Positions 8,711-18,251 of a stretch of 64,000 bases of DNA are shown here, piece after piece (position 1 is the first letter of the stretch; each line of letters starts with the position of its first letter). Source of the DNA: Pareuzebyella sediminis (GTDB lineage Bacteria > Bacteroidota > Bacteroidia > Flavobacteriales > Flavobacteriaceae). The DNA lies in the NCBI RefSeq assembly GCF_008367235.1, contig NZ_VTZS01000004.1, forward strand, positions 434,001 through 498,000, written 5' to 3'. A program made the position numbers and the translations under genes. The notes below the pieces were generated by a model. It did no database searches. It worked only from the letters and a program-made list of their open reading frames with translations, and was not told the DNA's origin.

Positions 8711-9895
8711 ATGAGCCATATCGAAAAAATCAAGGCCTTGGCCAATAAGTATGCGGCTGAGTATATAGCGGTACGTCGCCATCTACATCAACATCCCGAA
8801 CTGTCTTTTCAGGAGTACAATACCAGTACCTATATTAAAAAGTGTTTAACGGCTATAGGGGTTGATGATATAGTTCCCGTGGCCGCTACAGGACTCTTGG
8901 CGACTGTGAATGGTCGAAAAGGCCCGAACCGGATACTACTACGAACGGATATGGACGCTTTGCCTATTGAAGAAGCGAACCAGGTCGGATACAAATCGAG
9001 AAACAAAGGGGTCATGCATGCCTGCGGGCATGATGTACACATGGCATCTTTACTGCTCTGCACAAAAATACTAACTAGTTTGAAAGACTCTTTTAGCGGT
9101 AGCATAAAAGTATTGTTTCAACCTGGGGAAGAACTTATGCCCGGTGGTGCGAGTCTGGTCATGAAAGAAAAGGCCTACCGCGATTTAGGCACTATTTTAC
9201 ATATAGGCCAACATGTGAGGCCCGATTTTCCCGTCGGTACCGTAGGTTTTTGTCAGAATAAGTTCATGGCCAGTATGGATGAACTCTTCTTGACGGTCAA
9301 GGGAAAGGGTGGGCATGCGGCAATGCCTGAGGCCGCCGTAGACCCGGTTTTGATAGCTTCCCATATCATAGTAGCCGCCCAACAATTGGTCAGTCGCATG
9401 GCTTCGCCAAAGATACCTAGCGTACTTTCATTCGGAAAGGTAGTGGCAGATGGGGCCATCAATATTCTGCCTGATGAGGTATATATCGAAGGAACGTTCC
9501 GTACTATGGATGAAGCTTGGCGCAAGGATGCATTAAAAAAACTAGAGCGATTGGTCGTCAATATGGCCACCAGTATGGGCGGAACATCCGAATTAACAAT
9601 AAAGCATGGGTATCCCCATTTGGTAAATGAACCTGATAGTACGGAAAGATTGAGAACCGATGCGGTAGCTTATTTGGGAAGCACCAACGTGGTCAACGCC
9701 GATCAATGGATGGCAGCGGAAGACTTTGCCTACTACTCACAAAAGCATCCGGCCTGTTTCTATCTTTTAGGAGTAGGGAATCCCGGGAATGGAATTAACG
9801 CAGGGTTACATACTTCTAATTTTGATATCGATGAATCCGCGATTGAAATAGGAGGGGGTTTAATGGCCTGGCTGGCCTATGACAACTTGGTTTGA
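8711..9895 (+). CDS. M20-family amidohydrolase / peptidase
   Basis: Zinc-dependent N-acyl-amino-acid amidohydrolase type enzyme (HipO/AbgB/CarE group), 394 residues, cytoplasmic. Metal-site motifs: the RRHLHQHPELSFQEYNT opening, MHACGHDVHMASLL (metal-binding His/Asp) near residue 99, PGEELMPGGA with the bridging/catalytic Glu pair, and ILHIGQHVRPDFPVGT. The dimerisation lid is inserted after KGKGGHAAMPEAAVDP. A GTG sits directly before the ATG (8708), but ATG 8711 is the more likely start. It stands alone; the true substrate is not indicated by neighbours. Confidence 0.88.
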   Translation: MSHIEKIKALANKYAAEYIAVRRHLHQHPELSFQEYNTSTYIKKCLTAIGVDDIVPVAATGLLATVNGRKGPNRILLRTDMDALPIEEANQVGYKSRNKGVMHACGHDVHMASLLLCTKILTSLKDSFSGSIKVLFQPGEELMPGGASLVMKEKAYRDLGTILHIGQHVRPDFPVGTVGFCQNKFMASMDELFLTVKGKGGHAAMPEAAVDPVLIASHIIVAAQQLVSRMASPKIPSVLSFGKVVADGAINILPDEVYIEGTFRTMDEAWRKDALKKLERLVVNMATSMGGTSELTIKHGYPHLVNEPDSTERLRTDAVAYLGSTNVVNADQWMAAEDFAYYSQKHPACFYLLGVGNPGNGINAGLHTSNFDIDESAIEIGGGLMAWLAYDNLV

Positions 9896-10082
9896 ACATA
9901 CCCCCAGACCCGAGTTCGTTTGAAAATTCCTATTAGAAATTCCCTTTAATTGCCTCAAATTTCAAAAATTAGGTTAAAAAAGCAAAAAAAAGTGTGCTTT
10001 CTGCAAAAAAAGCCGTAGATACTATCGCTTTAAATTGATTAAATTTATAAGTTCTAATTTTAAGATTACAAAAAAAAAGTTG

Positions 10083-12425
10083 ATGAAATACAGGGTTTTG
10101 ATCGTGTCTGTTATTATTCTCCTTTTAGGAGGTCTTTATGCCTACCAGAAAGGGCTTTTCAAAGGGGAGGGCGATGCCTATGCTTCCCTGAAGGTTCCAG
10201 ATAAGATAGATTACAACTTTCACATCAAACCTATACTTTCCGACAATTGTTATACCTGCCACGGACCTGATGCGAACAAACGTAAAGCAGGCCTGCGTCT
10301 TGATCTAAAGGAATCGGCCCTTTCCGAACTTCCTGAAAGCCCTGGGCATTTTGCCATCGTTCCAAAGAGTTTAGGCAAGAGCAAGGTATACCAGGCCATA
10401 GTTTCGGATAATCCCGATGAGATGATGCCTCCTCCAGGATCTAAATTGGCACTTAACAGTTACGAGAAAAAATTGATTAAAAAATGGATCGAGCAAGGGG
10501 CCGAATTCGAAAAGCATTGGGCTTTTTTGACCCCTGAAAAGGCCAATGTCCCTGAAAGTGAAACCTCGGACTGGGGCGAGAACGAAATTGATCGTTTTAT
10601 ATTAAGAAGGTTAGAGGATAACGGTCTAGCGCCTTCCAAGAGGGCAACGGATGCGACCTTGATTCGCCGAATAAGTCTTGATGTTACCGGGTTGCCACCA
10701 AAACCAGAACAGATAGAGAAACTGCTGGCGAATGATAACCAGCCTTCTATATCGCAGATTATCGATGGTTTTCTGGCCTCGCCCGCCTACGGGGAGCGTA
10801 TGACACAGTCGTGGCTCGATGTGGCGCGATACGCCGATTCGCATGGGTATCAAGACGATAGTTATCGTACCATGTGGCCGTGGCGTGACTGGGTGATCCA
10901 TGCCTTTAACGAGAATATGCCCTATGACCAATTCTTGACCTGGCAACTGGCCGGTGATCTGCTGCCCGATGCGACGAAGGAACAGATATTGGCCACGGGC
11001 TTCAATCGCAATCATCCCATAACGCAGGAAGGGGGCGTGATTCAGGAGGAGTATCGGGTAAATTACGTACTCGATAGAACGAATACGCTAGGAAAAGGTA
11101 TTCTAGGGCTTACGCTCGAATGTGCCCGATGTCATGACCATAAGTACGATGCCATTTCGCAAAAGGACTATTTTAGCATGTTTGCCTTTTTCAACCAAGT
11201 AGACGAAAAAGGGTTGCAAATGGATGCGGTACAGGCCAAAAACCAGAAGTTCTATGCAGACCCGCCATTTATCGAAATTTCGCAAGAAGAAACCAACGAT
11301 GTGCTGTCGTTTGTCAACATGAAAGAAAGTCCCGAGATCAAGGTGATGGTCATGAACGATTCGGCCCCTAAAACGACCTATGTCCTCAACCGGGGCGAGT
11401 ATGACCAGCCTACCGATTCGGTGTCTCCCGGAACCCCGAATACGATATACGGCTTTGCGGAAAACCTGCCGAAAAACAGGTTGGGCCTTGCCGAATGGGT
11501 AACCGACGAAAAGAACCCCCTCACTGCCAGGGTATTCGTGAACCGTATTTGGGGGATGCTATTCGGAAAGGGAATTGTCGAGACCTCAGAGGATTTTGGA
11601 GTGCAGGGAAGCCTTCCGACACACCCGGAATTGCTCGATTGGCTGGCGGTAGATTTCATGGAGCACGGCTGGGATATCAAGTATCTTCTTAAAAAAATTA
11701 TGCTCTCGGCTACCTATCAGCAGAAATCTGAATTGACCCCTGAACTTAAAAAAGCAGATCCGGAGAACAAACTGTTGGCACGGGCGCCCCGTTTCCGTAT
11801 GAGCGGGGAAATGATACGTGACTATATCTTGACGACGAGCGGCTTGCTCAACGATGAGATCGGGGGGCCGAGCGTCAAGCCCTATCAGCCCGCCGGTCTA
11901 TGGGAGGAAACCAATGCCGGTGGTAACCGGGGTATTCTCACAAAGTATGTCCCCGACGAGGGTGAAGACCTCTATCGACGGTCACTTTACACGTTCTGGA
12001 AAAGAACGTTACCACCGCCAAATATGACCATTTTTGATGCGCCGACACGTGATTTCTCCGAAGTTCGCCGTCAAAAGACCAACACCCCCCTTCAGGCTTT
12101 GGTAATGCAAAATGATGTACAAGTGCTAGAAGCTGCGAGGGTAATGGCACAGCGTATGATAGCCGATGATCCTGAGAGCTCCGATTATGTTTCGGATGTT
12201 TTCAAGAGAATCTTGATCCGCCACCCGAAGCAAGAAGAGCTGTTGACTTTGAAGGAATATTACTATAACGCCCTGGAGATATACCAGGACGATATAGAAG
12301 AAGCCGAAAAATTGGTTGCGGTAGGCGAATACGAACAGCTCAATGTGGATGCTGCAAAGACGGCTGCTTTGATGCTGACCGCACAGGTTATCTATAATCT
12401 TGACGAAACGATAACAAAAGAATAG
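10083..12425 (+). CDS. PSCyt1-DUF1549-DUF1553 cytochrome protein
   Basis: A 780-residue exported protein of the planctomycete-type cytochrome family. N-terminal signal anchor (VLIVSVIILLLGGLYAY), then the PSCyt1 haem domain with C-x2-C-H (DNCYTCHGP, residues about 54-62), DUF1549 (RRISLDVTGLPP, SWLDVARYADSHGYQDD, LECARCHDHKYDAI) and DUF1553 (RVFVNRIWGMLFGKGIVET, ATYQQKSELTPEL, RRSLYTFWKRTLPPPNM). The second CARCH is a further C-x2-C-H. Function is unproven; linked to periplasmic carbohydrate degradation in PVC bacteria and marine Bacteroidota. The frame opens at a TTG (10035), but ATG 10083 directly precedes the signal. Two nt separate it from the DUF1501 gene. Confidence 0.88.
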   Translation: MKYRVLIVSVIILLLGGLYAYQKGLFKGEGDAYASLKVPDKIDYNFHIKPILSDNCYTCHGPDANKRKAGLRLDLKESALSELPESPGHFAIVPKSLGKSKVYQAIVSDNPDEMMPPPGSKLALNSYEKKLIKKWIEQGAEFEKHWAFLTPEKANVPESETSDWGENEIDRFILRRLEDNGLAPSKRATDATLIRRISLDVTGLPPKPEQIEKLLANDNQPSISQIIDGFLASPAYGERMTQSWLDVARYADSHGYQDDSYRTMWPWRDWVIHAFNENMPYDQFLTWQLAGDLLPDATKEQILATGFNRNHPITQEGGVIQEEYRVNYVLDRTNTLGKGILGLTLECARCHDHKYDAISQKDYFSMFAFFNQVDEKGLQMDAVQAKNQKFYADPPFIEISQEETNDVLSFVNMKESPEIKVMVMNDSAPKTTYVLNRGEYDQPTDSVSPGTPNTIYGFAENLPKNRLGLAEWVTDEKNPLTARVFVNRIWGMLFGKGIVETSEDFGVQGSLPTHPELLDWLAVDFMEHGWDIKYLLKKIMLSATYQQKSELTPELKKADPENKLLARAPRFRMSGEMIRDYILTTSGLLNDEIGGPSVKPYQPAGLWEETNAGGNRGILTKYVPDEGEDLYRRSLYTFWKRTLPPPNMTIFDAPTRDFSEVRRQKTNTPLQALVMQNDVQVLEAARVMAQRMIADDPESSDYVSDVFKRILIRHPKQEELLTLKEYYYNALEIYQDDIEEAEKLVAVGEYEQLNVDAAKTAALMLTAQVIYNLDETITKE

Positions 12426-12427
12426 CT

Positions 12428-13888
12428 ATGGAAAACGATAAAAGCAAAAATGAAAATCCCTTAAAAGTAAACCGTCGCCACTTTTTTTCCCAACTGAGCG
12501 TCGGTATCGGTTCTCTGGCATTAGGATCACTGTTGATTCCCGACCTTTTCAAAGGTGGAACCGATCAACTTGCAGAACGACCGCTAGGCCTTCCGCATTT
12601 TGCGCCCAAGGCCAAACGGATCATTTATCTTTTTCAGGCCGGTGCCCCATCGCAACTTGAAACCTTTGATTATAAGCCTACGTTACGCAAGCGTATGGGG
12701 GAAGATCTTCCCGCTTCTATACGAAATGGTCAAAGACTCACGGGAATGACCGCCAATCAAGACAAGTTTCCCTTGATGCCGCCGGCGGTGGATTTCCGCC
12801 AACATGGACAAAGCGGTACATGGATCAGTGATTTCTTTCCGCATATAGCCAAAATTGCCGACGACATAACCGTAGTGCGAAGTATGCATACCGAGGCGAT
12901 CAACCACGATCCTGCGATTACTTTTTTCCAGACAGGTAGTCAGATTTCGGGTCGTCCCAGCATGGGGTCATGGATGAGTTATGGTTTGGGAAGCGAAAAC
13001 AAAAACCTTCCCTCGTTCGTGGTGCTTACCTCGAGGGGCAAGGGAAATAGCCAAGGGCTGTATTCCAAACTCTGGTCCAGTGGGTTCCTAGATTCAAAGC
13101 ATCAGGGCGTACTGTTGCGGTCAGGGAAAGATCCCGTACTCTATTTAAACGACCCTGACGGTATTTCACGTTCGGACAAACGTCACCTTTTGAACGAGGT
13201 TTCTTCGCTAAATAAACTGCACCATGTTGAGACGGGCGATGATGAGATCGAATCCCGTATCGCGCAATATGAAATGGCCTATCGCATGCAGATGTCCGTA
13301 CCCGATGTGATGGACATATCAAAAGAACCTGAATCGATTATAAAGTTATACGGAGAAGATTGCCAGGTGCCGGGCACCTATGCCGCCAACGCACTGCAGG
13401 CAAGAAGATTGGCGGAGAATGGCGTAAGGTTCATACAGTTGTACCATCAGGGATGGGACCAGCACGGTAACCTGCCCAACGAAATGGCAGGTCAGGCCAA
13501 AGATGTCGATCAGGCCTCTGCCGCATTAGTGATGGACCTCAAGCAAAGGGGAATGCTCGAAGACACCTTGGTCATCTGGGGCGGGGAGTTCGGGCGGGGC
13601 AATTATTGCCAGGGTAAGTTCGACCCGGCCAATTATGGTAGGGACCATCATCCTAGGGCCTTTAGTATCTGGATGGCGGGCGGAGGTATCAAACCTGGCC
13701 TGAATTACGGACAAACCGATGAGTTTGGCTATAATGTAGTGGAAAACCCTGTACATATTAACGATTTCCATGCTACATTGATGCACGCCATGGGGCTGGA
13801 CCACGAACAGCTCACCTATAAATATCAAGGCCGTCGCTTTCGGTTGACCGATGTAGCCGGTAATGTCATTAATGATCTTTTAGCCTAA
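12428..13888 (+). CDS. DUF1501 family protein
   Basis: A 486-residue protein with a twin-arginine-like export signal (VNRRHFFSQLSVGIGSLALG) and a sulfatase/alkaline-phosphatase-like DUF1501 domain. Recognisable elements are KRIIYLFQAGAPSQLETFDYK, HTEAINHDPAITFFQTGS, WDQHGNLP, VIWGGEFGRG, GRDHHPRAFSIWMAGGGIK and HINDFHATLMHAMGLDHE. DUF1501 genes almost always accompany PSCyt1/DUF1549/DUF1553 genes, as here, and their products are thought to act together in the periplasm. The biochemical activity is unknown. Confidence 0.9.
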   Translation: MENDKSKNENPLKVNRRHFFSQLSVGIGSLALGSLLIPDLFKGGTDQLAERPLGLPHFAPKAKRIIYLFQAGAPSQLETFDYKPTLRKRMGEDLPASIRNGQRLTGMTANQDKFPLMPPAVDFRQHGQSGTWISDFFPHIAKIADDITVVRSMHTEAINHDPAITFFQTGSQISGRPSMGSWMSYGLGSENKNLPSFVVLTSRGKGNSQGLYSKLWSSGFLDSKHQGVLLRSGKDPVLYLNDPDGISRSDKRHLLNEVSSLNKLHHVETGDDEIESRIAQYEMAYRMQMSVPDVMDISKEPESIIKLYGEDCQVPGTYAANALQARRLAENGVRFIQLYHQGWDQHGNLPNEMAGQAKDVDQASAALVMDLKQRGMLEDTLVIWGGEFGRGNYCQGKFDPANYGRDHHPRAFSIWMAGGGIKPGLNYGQTDEFGYNVVENPVHINDFHATLMHAMGLDHEQLTYKYQGRRFRLTDVAGNVINDLLA

Positions 13889-13896
13889 TAGAACCT

Positions 13897-15336
13897 ATGA
13901 CGCACACCTCTAAAAGTCTTTGGCTTGACTACGTCATATTGGGTCTTTCCATTTTTTTGATATTTTGCCTATTGTTCGATTCCTATATTGAACTTCCTGT
14001 AATCTTGGCCTGGTTAGGACGGTGGCATCCAGTAGTACTCCATTTTCCCATAGTACTTTTACTTATTGCGGTGTTTTTGGGTTTGACGGGAAAGACAGTC
14101 CCCAGGGTTTTGTTATTGGCCGGGGTTCTTTCTGCACTGGTTACGGCCATTTCCGGTTTTTTTCTGGGAAAGGAAGCCTTGGTAAAGGGCGATCTGCTCT
14201 ATTGGCACCAGTGGCTCGGAGGTGGAGTAGCCTTATTGGCCTCACTTTGGTATGCGCTGTACGGTACAAGACAAGGGCAAGGTATATATGTGAAAGGTAT
14301 TCAGGTCGGACTATTGATTTTTATAGGGCTGACCGGGCATTATGGGGGTATGGTTACCCACGGAGAAGATTTTTTAGCGCTTCCTGCCGATAGAAAAAAG
14401 AATGAAATACCTGAAAATCCGAATATCTACGAGCACTTGGTCGCAGTAATCTTGGACGAGCATTGTGTTTCTTGTCATAACCCCAACAAGCAGAAGGGCG
14501 AACTCTTGATGAACAATTATGCCGACCTCATCAAAGGCGGGGAGAGCGGGAAAACTATAGTGTTCGGTGCGCCTGAAAAAAGCGAGATGATACGTCGGTT
14601 GCATTTACCGACGGAAGACGAGGAGCATATGCCCCCGGACGGAAAAAAACCGCTCAATGAAAACGAGATAAAGGTTTTGGAACGGTGGATAGCCCTAGGG
14701 GCATCCGATACCCTTAGGTTGAACCATGTAGCGAATACCGAGCCTCTGGTCGGTTTGGTAAAGGAAATGCGGGCGCCCGATCCTATGGAGAAATGGTTGG
14801 ATCTGCCCCAAGTGGCCGACAGTACATTGAAAAATCTTTCCTCGGATTACTTGACCATTGAGCGGATAGCCGGAAATTCAAATGCCTTGTCCATCGATAT
14901 GTATATGCCGCCCGAGTACGATTCTTCAGTGATTACAAATCTCCAAAGGGTCGCAAATAATATCGTCGAATTAGATTTAAGCGCTATACCCCTTGGTGAC
15001 GAGGAGATGGCTGTAATTGGGTCATTTACCAATCTAGAGTGGCTTGAAATCGATAAAACACCCATATCCGATAAGCAAATGGAGAATTTAGCAAGCCTAA
15101 AAAAATTACGGTTATTAAAGGTTTTTGAATCGTCGATAACGGACAAGAGCATTCCGGTCTTAAAGAACCTTACGAGTTTGAAAAACCTGTATATATGGGA
15201 AACCGGTATTTCCGCATCTACGCTCGATGAATTGCAAAGGCAGAGACCTGGATTATCCATAGAGAATGGTTTTGATAAGGATATCAGCGCATTTTTTACT
15301 GCTGCTGACTCCATACCTAAAAAAGAAAAAGAATGA
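13897..15336 (+). CDS. DUF2231-type membrane protein with cytochrome c and LRR domains
   Basis: Third gene of the cytochrome set (8 nt after DUF1501). 479 residues: four to five membrane helices (DYVILGLSIFLIFCLLF, HPVVLHFPIVLLLIAVFLGL, LLAGVLSALVTAISGFFLG, LLIFIGLTGHYGGMV) resembling DUF2231, with WHPVVLHFP and HQWLGG as candidate haem-ligand histidines. A PSCyt1-type haem site (C-V-S-C-H, residues about 189-193; GESGKTIVFGAPEKSEMIRR and EEHMPPDGKKPL) follows, then leucine-rich repeats at the C-terminus (VELDLSAIPLGDEEMAVIGS, LEWLEIDKTPISDKQMENLA). Probably passes electrons between periplasmic cytochromes and the membrane. This is inference. Confidence 0.8.
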   Translation: MTHTSKSLWLDYVILGLSIFLIFCLLFDSYIELPVILAWLGRWHPVVLHFPIVLLLIAVFLGLTGKTVPRVLLLAGVLSALVTAISGFFLGKEALVKGDLLYWHQWLGGGVALLASLWYALYGTRQGQGIYVKGIQVGLLIFIGLTGHYGGMVTHGEDFLALPADRKKNEIPENPNIYEHLVAVILDEHCVSCHNPNKQKGELLMNNYADLIKGGESGKTIVFGAPEKSEMIRRLHLPTEDEEHMPPDGKKPLNENEIKVLERWIALGASDTLRLNHVANTEPLVGLVKEMRAPDPMEKWLDLPQVADSTLKNLSSDYLTIERIAGNSNALSIDMYMPPEYDSSVITNLQRVANNIVELDLSAIPLGDEEMAVIGSFTNLEWLEIDKTPISDKQMENLASLKKLRLLKVFESSITDKSIPVLKNLTSLKNLYIWETGISASTLDELQRQRPGLSIENGFDKDISAFFTAADSIPKKEKE

Positions 15337-16109
15337 AATTTGATTTAAAGGGAAAAACAGCTATTGTAACCGGAGGAGGTAGTGGTATTGGCCGGGCTAT
15401 TGCGATTACCTTGGCCTCCCAGGGCGCCCATGTTCATATTTTCGAACTCAAGTCCGATTCGGCAACCGAAGTGGTAGAGGTCATATCGGATCAAGGAGGG
15501 TTGGCTACAGCACACAGTTGCAATGTGGCAGTACAAGATGAGGTAAAAGATAGAATAGCGCATATCGGCCATCAAGGGGATATCGATATTTTGATCAATA
15601 ATGCGGGCATTGCCCATATTGGAAATGTAGAGCAAACTACAGAAGCGGATTTAGATAAAATCTATGCCGTAAACATTAAAGGGGTGTACAACTGTATTCA
15701 TGCGGTTGTTCCTTATATGAAAAAGAAGGGAGGCGTAATTTTAAACATGGCTTCGATAGCGGCTACCGTGGGTATAAAAGATCGTTTTGCTTATTCCATG
15801 TCAAAAGGGGCGGCCCTGACTATGATGTATTCGGTGGCAAAAGATTATATCCACCATAACATCCGGTGCAATAGCATTTCGCCGGCACGCATCCATACCC
15901 CTTTTGTAGACGGCTATTTAAAAAATAATTTTCCCGATACAATGGAACAAAAATTTAAGGAGCTTTCCGAGACCCAACCCATAGGGCGCATGGGCTCTCC
16001 GCAAGAGGTCGCCGACCTAGCACTGTTTCTCTGTTCGGAGGAAGCCTCCTTCATAACAGGAACGGATTTCCCGGTCGATGGGGGTTTTATCCGTTTGAAC
16101 GGTAACTAG
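15333..16109 (+). CDS. Short-chain dehydrogenase/reductase (SDR)
   Basis: Classical cytoplasmic SDR of 258 residues. TGGGSGIG at residues 12-19 binds NAD(P), then NNAGIA, the catalytic Ser in NMASIAATVG and Y-S-M-S-K as YxxxK, and ends with FITGTDFPVDGGFIRLNG. Start ATG overlaps the stop of the upstream gene by 4 nt (ATGA), so it is translationally coupled to the cytochrome set. A sugar-alcohol or sugar substrate is likely from context but not shown. Confidence 0.9.
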   Translation: MKFDLKGKTAIVTGGGSGIGRAIAITLASQGAHVHIFELKSDSATEVVEVISDQGGLATAHSCNVAVQDEVKDRIAHIGHQGDIDILINNAGIAHIGNVEQTTEADLDKIYAVNIKGVYNCIHAVVPYMKKKGGVILNMASIAATVGIKDRFAYSMSKGAALTMMYSVAKDYIHHNIRCNSISPARIHTPFVDGYLKNNFPDTMEQKFKELSETQPIGRMGSPQEVADLALFLCSEEASFITGTDFPVDGGFIRLNGN

Positions 16110-16142
16110 CTCACTCATATTAAAGTGTGTCTTCAAGTATCA

Positions 16143-16176
16143 AACTTGTACGTTGGCCCAGAAACTTCTATTTTTC
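16143..16176 (+). promoter_or_regulatory. Promoter with half operator upstream of the 16.3-20 kb operon
   Basis: AACTTGTACGT at 16143-16153 equals the left arm and centre of the palindrome at 35347-35364. Its TTG (16146-16148) is followed by exactly 20 nt and TATTTTTC (16169-16176, 7 of 8 to TAnnTTTG). This is the same TTG-N20-TAnnTTTN layout as at both palindrome-bearing promoters. The right arm is not conserved (TTGGCCCA instead of TACAAGTT), so binding may be weak or absent. Confidence 0.4.
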
Positions 16177-16279
16177 ATAGATACTCTGGCTTAGGTCTTT
16201 TATAAAGTATTGATAGTGTAATACCCATTGTAGTTATAAAGAAGTTTCTTAAATTCAAACTTCCTAAAAACGAACTACT

Positions 16280-17386
16280 ATGGTATCCAGAAGAAATTTC
16301 TTAGAAAAGCTGACCATTTCTACTGTGGGTTTACCCCTTATTTGTAGTACCTCTAATCTTTTTGCTGCAACAACGATACCTTCTAAAGGTGAAACTTTGA
16401 GGGTTGCCATTATGGGGCTTGGTAGTTATGCTACCAGAGTTGCCGAGGCCATGGAGGTCTGTAAACGGGCCAAAATAGTTGGCTTAATAAGTGGTACCCC
16501 ATCGAAATTGGTAGCCTGGAGCGCCAAATATGGAATACCTGAGAAGAATTGTTACAATTATGAGAATTTCGATGCTATTAAAAACAATCCCGACATTGAT
16601 GCGGTTTACATTATCACCCCGAATGGCCTGCATAAAGACCAAACCATACGCGTTGCAAAAGCTGGAAAACATGTGATTTGCGAAAAACCTATGGCGGTCA
16701 ATGCAGTAGAGGGAAAGGAAATGGTAGACGCTTGTAAAGCGGCCGGGGTTAAATTGCTAATAGGGTACAGAATGCATTTTGAGCCCAAAACCCTGAAAGT
16801 GGTCAATATGCGAAAAAATGGAGAGTTCGGAAAGATTATGTTTTTTCAGGGCCAGTCCGGATTCCGGATCGGCGATCCTACGCAATGGAGATTGAACAAA
16901 GAGTTGGCCGGCGGTGGCTCAATGATGGATATTGGAATTTATTCGATCAACGGTGCACGTTATATGGTTGGGGAAGAGCCGATCTGGGTGACGGCACAGG
17001 AAACCAAAACCGATCCAGTAAAATTCAAGGAAGGGGTAGACGAAACCATTCAATTTCAAATGGGCTTTCCTAGTGGAGCCGTGGCATCGTGCCTGTCAAC
17101 CTATGCCGTGGGGCATTTAGACCGCTTTTTTCTAGACGGTATTGACGGGTTTGCCGAAATGCAACCGTCTACGGGCTATGGGCCGATTATGGGACGAACT
17201 CACGAAGGTGAATTGATAGCGGAACATGTTGCACATCAGACCGTACAAATGGATGAAATGGCCGCCATCATACTAGACGGTAAAGAACCCATGATTCCAG
17301 TAAACGGCGAAGAGGGGCTTAAGGATATGAAAATTATCGATGCCATATATAAGGCAGTAGAAATCGATAATAGAGTGACGTTATAA
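16280..17386 (+). CDS. Tat-exported Gfo/Idh/MocA-family oxidoreductase
   Basis: A 368-residue periplasmic relative of glucose-fructose oxidoreductase. Tat-type signal: SRRNFLEKLTISTVGLPLIC then LFAATT. The Rossmann motif is MGLGSYA, followed by CEKPMAVNA and the active-site block GGGSMMDIGIYSINGARYMVG. GFO-type enzymes carry tightly bound NADP and are exported folded, which fits a Tat signal. First gene of a plus-strand set continuing with NIPSNAP, sorbosone-dehydrogenase-like, cytochrome c and aldo/keto reductase genes. The promoter candidate at 16143-16176 lies about 100 nt upstream. Substrate unknown. Confidence 0.9.
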   Translation: MVSRRNFLEKLTISTVGLPLICSTSNLFAATTIPSKGETLRVAIMGLGSYATRVAEAMEVCKRAKIVGLISGTPSKLVAWSAKYGIPEKNCYNYENFDAIKNNPDIDAVYIITPNGLHKDQTIRVAKAGKHVICEKPMAVNAVEGKEMVDACKAAGVKLLIGYRMHFEPKTLKVVNMRKNGEFGKIMFFQGQSGFRIGDPTQWRLNKELAGGGSMMDIGIYSINGARYMVGEEPIWVTAQETKTDPVKFKEGVDETIQFQMGFPSGAVASCLSTYAVGHLDRFFLDGIDGFAEMQPSTGYGPIMGRTHEGELIAEHVAHQTVQMDEMAAIILDGKEPMIPVNGEEGLKDMKIIDAIYKAVEIDNRVTL

Positions 17387-17469
17387 GAGGGTATCGATAG
17401 GAATAGGTCCTGAATTAATGCCAATGTGAAAAATCAATAGGTAAAAATAGAAATGATACGCAACAAATA

Positions 17470-18228
17470 ATGAAAAGACGAAAATTTATTGGTGCTGCAG
17501 CGGCTGCAAGTGCTATTCCATTAACGGGTATGGCAGGTTCTACGAATTTTAACTTAGCCCAAAAGGAATTGTACGAGATTCGCACGTACGAAATCAAGTT
17601 TCGGGCCGATCAACAATTACTATTTGACTATCTCGAGAATGCTCTTAAGAAGTCATTACAAAAAATGGGTGTCGATCATCTTCTGATACTTCAGGAATAT
17701 GGTGTTTCCGATCCCAAAAGAATTCGGGTCTTCATCAATTATCCGGATGCTGAAAGCTTCATGAAAGCCCAAAGTCTGAATTCCGATTCGGAGTATGTGA
17801 AAATGGCAGCCGATTATAACGCCCTAACTATTGATAAGGCCCTTTATGAAAGGTTTGAATCTTCATTGCTCTTGGCATTCGACGGGATGCCCCAGATGAG
17901 CGCACCCATAGACGGGGCCTCTTTGTTTGAGCTTCGTACTTATGAAGGGTATAGTGAAGACGCCGTAAGGAGAAAGATAAAAATGTTCAATAAGGGTGAA
18001 ATCGATATCTTTTTAAAAACCGGGTTGCATCCCGTATTCTTTGGCGAAATGATTATTGGCCCCTATCGGCCGTGCCTGACTTATATGCTCAACTTCAAAG
18101 ATATGGAGGAACGTGATGCGAATTGGGAGAAATTTATTTCGCATCCGGAATGGAAGGCCATGAGCGGTCTAGAAGAATATGCGAATACGGTGTCTAAAAT
18201 CCGAAGAATATTTTTAAAGCCCCTTTAA
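17470..18228 (+). CDS. NIPSNAP-family protein with export signal
   Basis: A 252-residue protein with a twin-arginine-like signal (MKRRKFIGAAAAASAIPLTG) and two ferredoxin-like dimeric alpha/beta barrel domains of the NIPSNAP type. Each repeat opens with the typical strand: YEIRTYEIKF (about residue 36) and FELRTYEGYS (about residue 155). C-terminal NWEKFISHPEWKAMSGLEEY is characteristic. The biochemical role of bacterial NIPSNAP proteins is unknown; this one lies among cytochrome-linked sugar oxidation genes. Confidence 0.85.
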   Translation: MKRRKFIGAAAAASAIPLTGMAGSTNFNLAQKELYEIRTYEIKFRADQQLLFDYLENALKKSLQKMGVDHLLILQEYGVSDPKRIRVFINYPDAESFMKAQSLNSDSEYVKMAADYNALTIDKALYERFESSLLLAFDGMPQMSAPIDGASLFELRTYEGYSEDAVRRKIKMFNKGEIDIFLKTGLHPVFFGEMIIGPYRPCLTYMLNFKDMEERDANWEKFISHPEWKAMSGLEEYANTVSKIRRIFLKPL

Positions 18229-18251
18229 GAACAAAAGAAAGATAAATAGCT

